A stretch of 12,605 nt of DNA from Bacteroidaceae bacterium. GTDB taxonomy: Bacteria; Bacteroidota; Bacteroidia; Bacteroidales; Bacteroidaceae. The stretch spans positions 1-12,605 of the forward strand of contig JAEDNQ010000056.1 of assembly GCA_016302435.1 (NCBI GenBank), in the 5' to 3' direction. Both the position numbers and the translations under genes were made by a program. Within the stretch, counting starts at the first letter, position 1; each line of letters begins with the position of its first letter. Below, piece by piece: positions 6,099 to 12,201 of the stretch. Under the pieces are notes generated by a model. It saw nothing but the letters and a program-made list of their open reading frames with translations, was not told the origin of the DNA and ran no database searches.

Positions 6099-7015
6099 TA
6101 GTTTATGTCGTTGATGTTGAATGGTGTCTCCTGATATACATAGTAGTTGAGCCAGTTTGTGTAGAGGAGGTTGGCGGCTGCTCTCCAGCGCACGACGGGG
6201 GTGAGGGCTGGGTTGTCGCCGGGGTAGTAGTTTTGTGGCATGTTGATAGGGAGTCCTTTGCCGAGGTCTCGTTTGTATTCGCCATCGAGGGTGAGGGGTG
6301 AATATTCGAAGTGGCAGGTGATGAAGAACTCTCTGCCGTTGCGTGCTTCCACGATGGTGACTCCTGCCTCGTCGCTTTCGGCTATGATGTCGAGTCCGGG
6401 CACTTTTTCTATGTCCTCTCTCTTCACCTCGCAGTGTCGGCTATGGGGAGCGAAGAACTCGTCGTCGAAGCCACGGAAGATGGGCAGTTCGGGGTTGAGC
6501 ATCTTGTGTTTGAAGACTCCGAAGACCTTGTGGGGTGTGTTGTGCTTGGGCACTCCGTAGAAGTGGTACAGGCCAGCAAAGGCTGCCCAGCAGACGTAGA
6601 TGGTGCTGGTGACATTGTGGTGAGCCCAGTTGAAGACTTCTTGCAGCTCGCCCCAGTACCTCACCTCCTCGTAGTCCATAAACTCGAGTGGGGCTCCCGT
6701 GACGAGCAGTCCGTCGTACTTCTCCTTCTTCATGTCTTCGAAGTTGCGGTAGAATGCCATCATGTGCTCCATGGGTGTGTTCTTGCTGGTGTGTGACTTG
6801 ATTTTCATAAAGTCTACCTTTATCTGCAAGGCTGAGTTGGACAGGATGCGGATGAAGTCTGTCTCTGTTGTTATCTTGAGTGGCATGAGATTGAGCACGG
6901 CGAGACGTAGCGGACGTATCTGCTGGCTGTCTGCTCGTTTATATCCCATGGTGAAGATGTTTTCCTGCTTCAGGGCGTCTATGGCTGGAAGCTGATCTGG
7001 TAGTATGAGTGGCAT
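6098..7015 (-). CDS. metA: Homoserine O-acyltransferase MetA, probably acetyl-type
   Basis: It acylates homoserine, the first committed step of methionine synthesis. The 305-residue protein keeps the catalytic residues at E. coli numbering: nucleophile Cys142 in YVCWAAFAG, and His235 and Glu237 in CHFEYSP, with Lys47 in MPLK. Residue 111, in GAPLEFMDYEEV, is Glu. In studied MetA enzymes Gly at this site goes with succinyl-CoA (E. coli) and Glu with acetyl-CoA (for example Bacillus), so a homoserine O-acetyltransferase is predicted despite the usual succinyltransferase name. No sulfhydrylase or metB gene is in the window. The gene lies 224 bases after leuB with no clear promoter between, has a strong leader hairpin, and overlaps the U32 gene by one base. 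Confidence 0.95.
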   Translation of the reverse strand: MPLILPDQLPAIDALKQENIFTMGYKRADSQQIRPLRLAVLNLMPLKITTETDFIRILSNSALQIKVDFMKIKSHTSKNTPMEHMMAFYRNFEDMKKEKYDGLLVTGAPLEFMDYEEVRYWGELQEVFNWAHHNVTSTIYVCWAAFAGLYHFYGVPKHNTPHKVFGVFKHKMLNPELPIFRGFDDEFFAPHSRHCEVKREDIEKVPGLDIIAESDEAGVTIVEARNGREFFITCHFEYSPLTLDGEYKRDLGKGLPINMPQNYYPGDNPALTPVVRWRAAANLLYTNWLNYYVYQETPFNINDIN

Positions 7016-7047
7016 TATATAATATATATGTGTGTGTATTATGATAA

Positions 7048-7113
7048 ATGATGCATCATGGGCATAAGCAGGTGTTGGGGTATGACCTGCTCAATGCTCC
7101 ATTGATGCACCAT
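7048..7113 (-). promoter_or_regulatory. Three-tier hairpin in the metA leader
   Basis: Three stacked stems pair in register: 11 bp (7048-7058 with 7103-7113, one G-U as RNA), 6 bp with a one-base bulge (7060-7065 with 7094-7100), and 7 bp (AGCAGGT 7067-7073 with ACCTGCT 7085-7091). The apical loop is 11 nt, GC-balanced and rich in C on the minus strand. The base of the hairpin is about 33 bases upstream of the metA ATG. No T tract follows, so it is not a simple terminator. It could be a translational or processing element, or an operator. I could not match it to a known SAM riboswitch class. Confidence 0.55.
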
Positions 7114-7239
7114 GGGGGGAGAACTTGTAGTTATGTGTAGAGTGGCTCAAAGGCCTCAGCCTTGCGGTCGAATGTATAAAGGTGTGTTCTGCAGATTCTC
7201 ACCTACGGCCTCAATGGCTGTATCTGTTCCGAAAGTGTC

Positions 7240-8301
7240 TTATGCTTTCTTGATGTAGTCGACGATCCATTCGCCCACTTCCTTCGTGCCGTATTTCTTG
7301 CCGCCTTCTACCTGAATCTCAGGAGTGCGCACATTCTGGTCGAGGGATGCGTTGACTGCCTGGCGTATGAGCTCGCCTTCTTCCTTAAGTCCGAAGTATT
7401 CGTAGAGCATGGCTACAGAGAGAATCTGCGCGAGAGGGTTGGCTATGTTGAGGCCCTTAGCCTGTGGCCAGCTGCCGTGTATAGGCTCGAAGACAGGTGT
7501 GTGTTCGCCTGTGGAGGCTGAAGGGAGGAGACCCATAGAGCCTGTGATGCAGCTGCCTTCATCGGTGAGGATGTCGCCGAAGGTGTTCTCAGTCACCATC
7601 ACGTCGAAGAATGTTGGCTCTTGTATCATGCGCATGGATGCGTTGTCCACATACATGTAGTCTGTGGTTACGTCTGGGTATTGTGGTGCCATCTCTTGTG
7701 CCACGGCTCTCCACAGACGGCTGGAAGCAAGGACATTAGCCTTGTCTACGACAGTGAGGTGCTTGCGGCGCTGCTGAGCGTACTGGTATGCCACCTTGAG
7801 TATGCGCACTACTTCCTCGCGGGTGTAGGCATTGGTGTCGTAGGCGTAGTCGCTGCCTTCTTTCTTTTCTCCGAAGTACATTCCGCCAGTGAGCTCTCTG
7901 ATGCAGATGAAGTCGGCTCCGCGCACGAGCTCATCCTTGAGTGGAGACTTGTGGATGAGGCAGTCGAAGGTTGTCACAGGACGGATGTTGGCAAAGAGGC
8001 CGAGCTTCTTGCGCATGGCGAGGAGTCCTTGCTCAGGACGCACCTTGGCGTTTGGGTTGTTGTCAAACTTTGGGTCGCCAACTGATGCAAAGAGTACAGC
8101 GTCGGCTTCCATGCATGTGTTGAATGTGTCCTCTGGGAAGGGGTCGCCCACTTCGTCGATGGCATGCGCGCCGCAGAGAGCTTCCTTGTAGCTGACCTTG
8201 TGTCCAAACTTTTCTGCTACTGCGCTGCACACTGCCACGCCCTGTTCCATGATTTCTGGTCCGATGCCGTCACCGGCCAGAACTGCAATTTTTAATTCCA
8301 T
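7240..8301 (-). CDS. leuB: 3-isopropylmalate dehydrogenase LeuB
   Basis: It oxidatively decarboxylates 3-isopropylmalate to 2-oxoisocaproate in leucine synthesis. The 353-residue protein has the beta-decarboxylating dehydrogenase landmarks: GDGIGPE (10-16), Arg97 and Arg107 ([12 protein letters not shown]), Arg135, Tyr142 in GGMYFG, Lys187 in VDKANVL, and Asp219, Asp243 and Asp247 in MYVDNASM and GDILTDE. The cofactor loop reads [15 protein letters not shown] (275-289), where Gln280 replaces the Asp found in the HGSAPDIAGK loop of well-studied NAD-dependent LeuB. I chose the ATG at 8301 ([14 protein letters not shown]) because it is the family N terminus; the longer frame to 8343 begins at or upstream of the predicted transcription start. 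No other leu genes are visible, so the gene is detached from leuACD within this window. Confidence 0.96.
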   Translation of the reverse strand: MELKIAVLAGDGIGPEIMEQGVAVCSAVAEKFGHKVSYKEALCGAHAIDEVGDPFPEDTFNTCMEADAVLFASVGDPKFDNNPNAKVRPEQGLLAMRKKLGLFANIRPVTTFDCLIHKSPLKDELVRGADFICIRELTGGMYFGEKKEGSDYAYDTNAYTREEVVRILKVAYQYAQQRRKHLTVVDKANVLASSRLWRAVAQEMAPQYPDVTTDYMYVDNASMRMIQEPTFFDVMVTENTFGDILTDEGSCITGSMGLLPSASTGEHTPVFEPIHGSWPQAKGLNIANPLAQILSVAMLYEYFGLKEEGELIRQAVNASLDQNVRTPEIQVEGGKKYGTKEVGEWIVDYIKKA

Positions 8302-8331
8302 AGTTATTGCTGAATATTTGTTGTTTTGTCT

Positions 8332-8382
8332 TTTAGTGTGCAAAGTTACGAAAAAAAATGGATAGGATAGGCTTTAGTGTGC
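8332..8382 (-). promoter_or_regulatory. leuB promoter flanked by a repeated decamer
   Basis: On the minus strand TAACTTTG (8348-8341) is an exact -7 box about 40 bases before the leuB start. No TTTG is found at the expected -33 position. The decamer TTTAGTGTGC (plus strand) occurs at 8332-8341, covering the transcription start, and at 8373-8382, just upstream of the -33 region, 41 bp apart. The same decamer is at 2249-2258 in the kinase leader. The pair may be an operator. Confidence 0.55.
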
Positions 8383-8434
8383 GTTAAATTGTATATAACA
8401 TGCTGAAGTTGTTGTTTGTCGCAAATATTATTAT

Positions 8435-8442
8435 TACCTTTG
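8435..8442 (+). promoter_or_regulatory. Promoter of the DUF4421-like gene
   Basis: TACCTTTG is an exact -7 box. A GTTG (8411-8414) lies 20 bases upstream as an imperfect -33 element; a TTTG at 8415-8418 is 16 bases away. The leader of about 50 nt contains a 6-bp perfect hairpin with a TCAG loop (8468-8483), about 18 bases before the start codon. Confidence 0.6.
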
Positions 8443-8501
8443 TGCCAGTAATGATACAATAGAATGCTCGCCATCAGTGGCGACAGACGGGCTTATGACA
8501 G

Positions 8502-9620
8502 ATGAAATTATCAATTATTATGCACACCTACTTTGCTTTTACACATATATATAATAGAGTGCTCTCACCCATAGGCATAACGCTTTTCCTCTTGGCTCTC
8601 AGCCTCCATGTGAGTTTGGGGGCAGATGCTCGTGTGGCAGACCGTTTGGTCGATGATGACAGCTTGTATGTTTCGAGGCGCATGAAGATGGAGGAGAGAA
8701 GGGAAGAGCTTAGAGCCAAGATAGACAGTGCGGTGACGGCCAATTACTATATAGTCAACTATGACACGCTGTATATCATCCGTCCGAAAGAGGCATGGAT
8801 GCTGAAGGCGAGGGTCAATGTGTCTGGGTCAGTCATCACTGTCAAGCAGCGCACGGACGACAATGTGGGCAGAGGCAAGCTGAGGTCGAACTACAAGGCC
8901 ACTGTCAGCCTTGGTGTCAACTATCGGGGCATAACAGCAGGCTTAGCATTCAATCCTGCCATGTTCAGCGGCAAGGAGAGGGACTTTGAACTTAATGTCA
9001 ATGCATATTCCAACCGTTACGGACTGGATGTGGTGTATCTTCGCTCTAAGTCTCTCTCAGGCAATACGTCCTTGGGCAGCGACAGGGTCTTTGTAGAGGA
9101 GGGTGGAGTGCTGATGAAGATGCTCAATGTCAACGGGTATTATGCTTTCAACAACAGACGATTCTCCTATCCTGCTGCTTTCTCTCAGTCTTATGTGCAG
9201 AGGCGGAGTGCAGGCTCTTGGCTTGTGGGCTTCTCTTATCTGGGTGGTAGCATGAGGACTACGGCGGCAAAGCCTGCAGAGATGCCCGACATGAGGGTTT
9301 ATCTGGGTCACTTTGCAGTCGGGGCAGGGTATGGATACAACTGGAAGGTAAGCAAGCGCATGCTTTTGCATGTGTCAGCTCTGCCCACGCTCGTGGTGCT
9401 TAACCGCAACAATATTGAGCTGGACGGAGAGAAGGAGAAGATGCAGACGGATTTTCCTGATGCCATCCTGACGGAGAGGGTGGCAATCGTCTATGCCTTA
9501 GACAAAAAGAACTTCATAGGTGGGACGTTTGTCATGAACAATTCGCTCATGGGCGACCGTAATCTCGACATGGATTACAGCAAGTGGAGGGCTCGACTGT
9601 TCTGGGGAATGAGGTTCTGA
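8502..9620 (+). CDS. DUF4421-like outer-membrane protein
   Basis: The function is unknown. The 372-residue protein has an N-terminal hydrophobic segment (about 21-40, ending SLGADA) consistent with a signal peptide after a longer-than-usual basic lead; Met7 is an alternative start. A short charged helix (about 58-80) precedes NYDTLYIIRPKEAWMLKARV, then alternating hydrophobic strands run to a C-terminal Phe (LFWGMRF), a pattern of outer-membrane beta-barrels. The sequence pattern (YDTLYI, NYRGITAGLAFNP, NRYGLDVVY) matches my memory of the Bacteroidetes DUF4421 family; I could not confirm this by search. It is transcribed alone, divergently from leuB, and ends 12 bases before a terminator. Confidence 0.8.
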   Translation: MKLSIIMHTYFAFTHIYNRVLSPIGITLFLLALSLHVSLGADARVADRLVDDDSLYVSRRMKMEERREELRAKIDSAVTANYYIVNYDTLYIIRPKEAWMLKARVNVSGSVITVKQRTDDNVGRGKLRSNYKATVSLGVNYRGITAGLAFNPAMFSGKERDFELNVNAYSNRYGLDVVYLRSKSLSGNTSLGSDRVFVEEGGVLMKMLNVNGYYAFNNRRFSYPAAFSQSYVQRRSAGSWLVGFSYLGGSMRTTAAKPAEMPDMRVYLGHFAVGAGYGYNWKVSKRMLLHVSALPTLVVLNRNNIELDGEKEKMQTDFPDAILTERVAIVYALDKKNFIGGTFVMNNSLMGDRNLDMDYSKWRARLFWGMRF

Positions 9621-9632
9621 GGTAAAGACAAT

Positions 9633-9664
9633 AAAAAGCGCGAGTCTCTCGACGGGCGCTTTTT
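9633..9664. terminator. Bidirectional intrinsic terminator
   Basis: AAAAAGCGC (9633-9641) pairs with GCGCTTTTT (9656-9664), and an inner CGAG-tct-CTCG (41-51 of the same stretch) can extend it. On the plus strand it is followed by T9665 and ends the DUF4421-like gene; on the minus strand it is followed by TTTTTATTG and would end a leftward transcript from the promoter at 9722-9752. Confidence 0.88.
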
Positions 9665-9715
9665 TCTGTTCTCAATAAGTATTAATTTTTTTAAGGTAAA
9701 AAGATTGTTTTTAGG
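9633..9715 (-). ncRNA. Candidate small RNA of about 80 nt
   Basis: A perfect promoter (9722-9752, -) is followed by about 80 bases without any ATG and then by the bidirectional terminator at 9633-9664. The predicted transcript is A/U-rich in its first 50 nt, as in many RNAs that pair with targets, and closes with a GC-rich hairpin and U tract. No protein-coding frame explains the promoter. The 5' end is estimated from usual spacing of about 6-7 bases after the -7 box. I recognise no known RNA family. The transcript could also read through as antisense to the DUF4421-like gene. Confidence 0.5.
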
Positions 9716-9721
9716 ATGTTG

Positions 9722-9752
9722 CAAAGGTACGGACTTTTACAATTGTAGCAAA
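9722..9752 (-). promoter_or_regulatory. Orphan minus-strand promoter
   Basis: On the minus strand TTTG (9752-9749), 19 bases, then TACCTTTG (9729-9722): a full Bacteroidetes promoter match, identical in form to the luxS promoter. No coding gene follows. It points at the terminator at 9633-9664. Confidence 0.75.
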
Positions 9753-9758
9753 ACTTTA

Positions 9759-9792
9759 AAACATGTTTCATAACATGTGTGTACGGACACAC
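9759..9792. promoter_or_regulatory. Dyads just upstream of the orphan promoter
   Basis: AAACATGTTT (9759-9768) is a perfect 10-bp palindrome, followed by GTGTGT-ACGG-ACACAC (9777-9792), and ACATGT recurs within 20 bases. These lie 7-40 bases upstream of the -33 element of the orphan promoter, a typical operator or activator position. Confidence 0.4.
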
Positions 9793-9971
9793 GGAAAACT
9801 AATTAGTGCTTGATGATTTTTGCTGTATATTATGAATAGGTATTAAGAAAAAATGTATAATATTTTTTGCTTTGTAGCACTTATAAAGATGTATGATGCA
9901 TGCCCTTTGTCTGCTTTGCATACGTCCGTCTTGAGTTGTGTCTTGCCTTTGCAGATAGGTAGGGAGGCTTC
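9793..9971. other. AT-rich gap downstream of luxS
   Basis: I see no gene. A weak A/T-only inverted repeat, AAAAAAT (9848-9854) with ATTTTTT (9862-9868), could help end luxS transcription, but a GC-containing terminator is missing. A frame of 69 codons overlapping the end of luxS (9799-10008, -) has no family resemblance. Confidence 0.4.
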
Positions 9972-10484
9972 CTAATCGGGATATTTGAGGTTGGCCTCGG
10001 TGGCGCACATGAGCACCTCTGTCAGATATTTATTAGCTTCCCATCTGGCTTCGGGCAGATTCATCAGGAGGTAGTTTCCGCAGTCCTTTGGCGACTGTCC
10101 TGGCACGTCGCCTTGGAAGTCGGCAATGAAGGCGAAGGTCTCTCTCATGAGCGGCAAGATGTCGGATGACGTGAGGTCACCGCGCAGAAGGAGATAGTTG
10201 CCAGTGAGACATCCCATGGGCCCCCAATAGATGACCCGATCTTTCCATACGGGATGGTTGCGCAGGTAGGTGGCAGCAAGATGTTCAATGCAGTGTAGGG
10301 CCGAGGGCGAAAGGGCTGGTTCTCTGTTGGGCTCTTTCATCCTGATGTCGAAGGTAGTGATGACGTCTACTCCCACGTTGTCTTTTCTGCTTACATATAT
10401 GCCCCGGAACAGGGTCAGATGGTTGATGGTGAAGGACGGAATCTTGGTCGGCCCTTCCATGTTTGTGGTGTTCTTTTTGCTCAT
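9972..10484 (-). CDS. luxS: S-ribosylhomocysteine lyase LuxS
   Basis: It cleaves S-ribosylhomocysteine to homocysteine and DPD, the precursor of autoinducer AI-2, in the activated methyl cycle. The 170-residue protein has the metal ligands His64 and His68 in HCIEH and Cys135 in KDCGNY, and catalytic Cys92 in GPMGCLTGNY. The first motif is HCIEH where HTxEH is usual; the Thr-to-Cys change places an extra Cys between the two ligands. The start at 10484 is supported by AAAGGA about 7 bases upstream; Met9 is an alternative. It is transcribed alone from a perfect promoter, divergent from the TolC-family gene. The upstream nucleosidase gene of the cycle is not in this window. Confidence 0.95.
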   Translation of the reverse strand: MSKKNTTNMEGPTKIPSFTINHLTLFRGIYVSRKDNVGVDVITTFDIRMKEPNREPALSPSALHCIEHLAATYLRNHPVWKDRVIYWGPMGCLTGNYLLLRGDLTSSDILPLMRETFAFIADFQGDVPGQSPKDCGNYLLMNLPEARWEANKYLTEVLMCATEANLKYPD

Positions 10485-10509
10485 ATATCAGTCCTTTGTT
10501 TAAGATGGT

Positions 10510-10521
10510 GGGCATAAGCCC
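10510..10521 (-). other. Small hairpin in the luxS leader
   Basis: GGGC and GCCC pair around a 4-base loop, about 26 bases upstream of the luxS start and 12 bases before its ribosome binding site. It is short and may have no role. Confidence 0.25.
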
Positions 10522-10541
10522 GAATGTATTCTATTTGCCCA

Positions 10542-10572
10542 CAAAGGTACGTGTTTTTTTAATTATGACAAA
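10542..10572 (-). promoter_or_regulatory. luxS promoter
   Basis: On the minus strand TTTG (10572-10569), exactly 19 bases, then TACCTTTG (10549-10542). Transcription should begin near 10535, leaving a leader of about 50 nt. Confidence 0.85.
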
Positions 10573-10653
10573 ATAAAATGGTTCTAAAAGTCGAATACCT
10601 TATCAATTTGTCTGTTTTGTGCCGTCCAAAATAATAATATGTGTTAAAGGCCC

Positions 10654-10684
10654 TTTGTCAGTTGCAGAATAATGTCTAACTTTG
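10654..10684 (+). promoter_or_regulatory. Promoter of the TolC-family/adaptor operon
   Basis: TTTG (10654-10657), exactly 19 bases, then TAACTTTG (10677-10684). Transcription should begin near 10691, giving a leader of about 57 nt. The sequence ACTTTGCACTCGATT (10679-10693) is shared with the pdxS promoter region. Confidence 0.85.
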
Positions 10685-10747
10685 CACTCGATTAACGGGA
10701 TGATATAGAATAGAAGAATAAGTATTAACATATAAAGTGAAACATCA

Positions 10748-12097
10748 GTGAAAATCGAATTAGAAAAGCTATTTATGGCAGTCGGTGTATTTGCATCAGG
10801 TACACTGAACGCATTTGCCCAAGAGCAGGCTACGTCGGTCGGCGACTTGAATCTGACCCTCGACAAGGCAATAGAGATTGCTCTGGCAGAAAATCCTACT
10901 ATCCGCGTGGCTGACAAGGATGTCGAGCTGAAGAAGGTGGCTGATTCTGAAGCATGGCAGGCACTGCTGCCAACGCTCGATGCCGACCTCTCGCTCTCTC
11001 ACTCCATTAAGGTTGCGGAAATGAAGATAGGAGATAATAAGGTAAAGTTTGGACAGGATGGCACTACAACAGCTACAGGAGCTCTCGCACTCAATCTACC
11101 CCTCTTTGCTCCTGCAGTATACCAGAATATGAAACTGACCAAGGATGACATCTTGCTGGCGCAGGAAAAGGCTCGCAGCAGCCGTCTCGACCTCGTCAAC
11201 CAGGTGACCAAGGCATACTACTCAGCCCTTCTCGCACAGGACAGCTACGGAGTGATGCAGAAGAGCTACAACACAAGCAAGGAAAACTTTGACGTGGTGA
11301 ACAACAAGTTCAAGGTAGGTACTGTCAGCGAGTATGACAAGATAAGCGCTGAGGTCCAGATGCGCAACATGAACTCCAGCCTCGTCAGCGCCAAGACAGG
11401 ACTCAACCTCGCACTCCTCCAACTCAAGGTGCTCATGGGTGTGACGGCTGATGTCAATATCTCCATCGACGACAGCCTCGGACGCTATGAGTCAACTCTC
11501 GTCCTGCCGCAGCTGACAGCAGAGGACATGAGCCTCTCTTCCAACTCAACCCTCCGACAGCTCGACTTCAACATGAAGCTCCTTGAGCGTTCACGCAAGC
11601 TTCTCAAGACCAACTTCATGCCTACAGCAGCCCTACAGCTCAAAGGCCAGTATCAGAGTATCTCCAACCCCGACTGGAACCTCTTCAAGTACAGCTACTC
11701 TCCAAGCGCTACACTTGCCTTTGCGGTCAGCGTGCCTATCTTCCATGCCGACAACTTCACCAAGCTGAAGAGCAACAAGCTGCAGATGGCTCAACTCGCC
11801 GACACGCGCATAGACACACAGCGTAAACTCAACATGGCTCTCGAAAGCTATAAGCAAAACATGGCCAGCACCATCGCGCAGGTGGAGAGCAACGCTGAGG
11901 CTGTCAAGCAGGCCGACAAAGCTGTCGAGATATCAGGCAAGCGCTATGAGGTCGGTAGAGGCACAATCCTTGAGCTCAACCAGAGCGAGACAGCGCGCAC
12001 ACAGGCCGAACTCACCTACGTACAGTCCATCTACGACTATCTTACCAACAAGGCTGACCTCGAATACACTCTCGGTCGCGACAACTACATCAAATAG
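10748..12097 (+). CDS. TolC-family outer-membrane efflux protein
   Basis: It is the outer-membrane channel of a tripartite efflux pump. The 449-residue protein begins with a signal peptide ending in NAFAQ (cleavage after about residue 24) and has two outer-membrane-efflux repeats, about 36-230 and 258-445. The repeats share barrel-strand motifs (LNLPLF 115-120 and VSVPIF 327-332) and helix motifs (NKFKVGTVSEYDKISAE 186-202 and KRYEVGRGTILELNQSE 398-414). The long helices are heptad-like and rich in Ala, Gln and Lys, as in TolC. The start is a GTG at 10748, needed to include the signal peptide. An adaptor gene follows after 104 bases with no terminator, so the two are probably one operon. Substrates cannot be told. 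Confidence 0.93.
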   Translation: MKIELEKLFMAVGVFASGTLNAFAQEQATSVGDLNLTLDKAIEIALAENPTIRVADKDVELKKVADSEAWQALLPTLDADLSLSHSIKVAEMKIGDNKVKFGQDGTTTATGALALNLPLFAPAVYQNMKLTKDDILLAQEKARSSRLDLVNQVTKAYYSALLAQDSYGVMQKSYNTSKENFDVVNNKFKVGTVSEYDKISAEVQMRNMNSSLVSAKTGLNLALLQLKVLMGVTADVNISIDDSLGRYESTLVLPQLTAEDMSLSSNSTLRQLDFNMKLLERSRKLLKTNFMPTAALQLKGQYQSISNPDWNLFKYSYSPSATLAFAVSVPIFHADNFTKLKSNKLQMAQLADTRIDTQRKLNMALESYKQNMASTIAQVESNAEAVKQADKAVEISGKRYEVGRGTILELNQSETARTQAELTYVQSIYDYLTNKADLEYTLGRDNYIK

Positions 12098-12201
12098 TCC
12101 AGTATGTCCGACAGCAAACAGGTAGGTATAGATACATGCACACCCATATTATAAAATAATAAGAAATCAGGAACTTCCTCAACAATAAACAATATACAAC
12201 A

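Noticed and set aside
7016..7239. SAM riboswitch upstream of metA
   Set aside because: The structure is one long stacked hairpin and I could not find the conserved core or multi-helix junction of known SAM riboswitch classes.
8302..8343. 14-codon N-terminal extension of leuB
   Set aside because: Starts at or before the predicted transcription start; [14 protein letters not shown] at 8301 is the family N terminus.
9799..10008. 69-codon minus-strand frame at the end of luxS
   Set aside because: Overlaps luxS out of frame, low complexity, no start signal.
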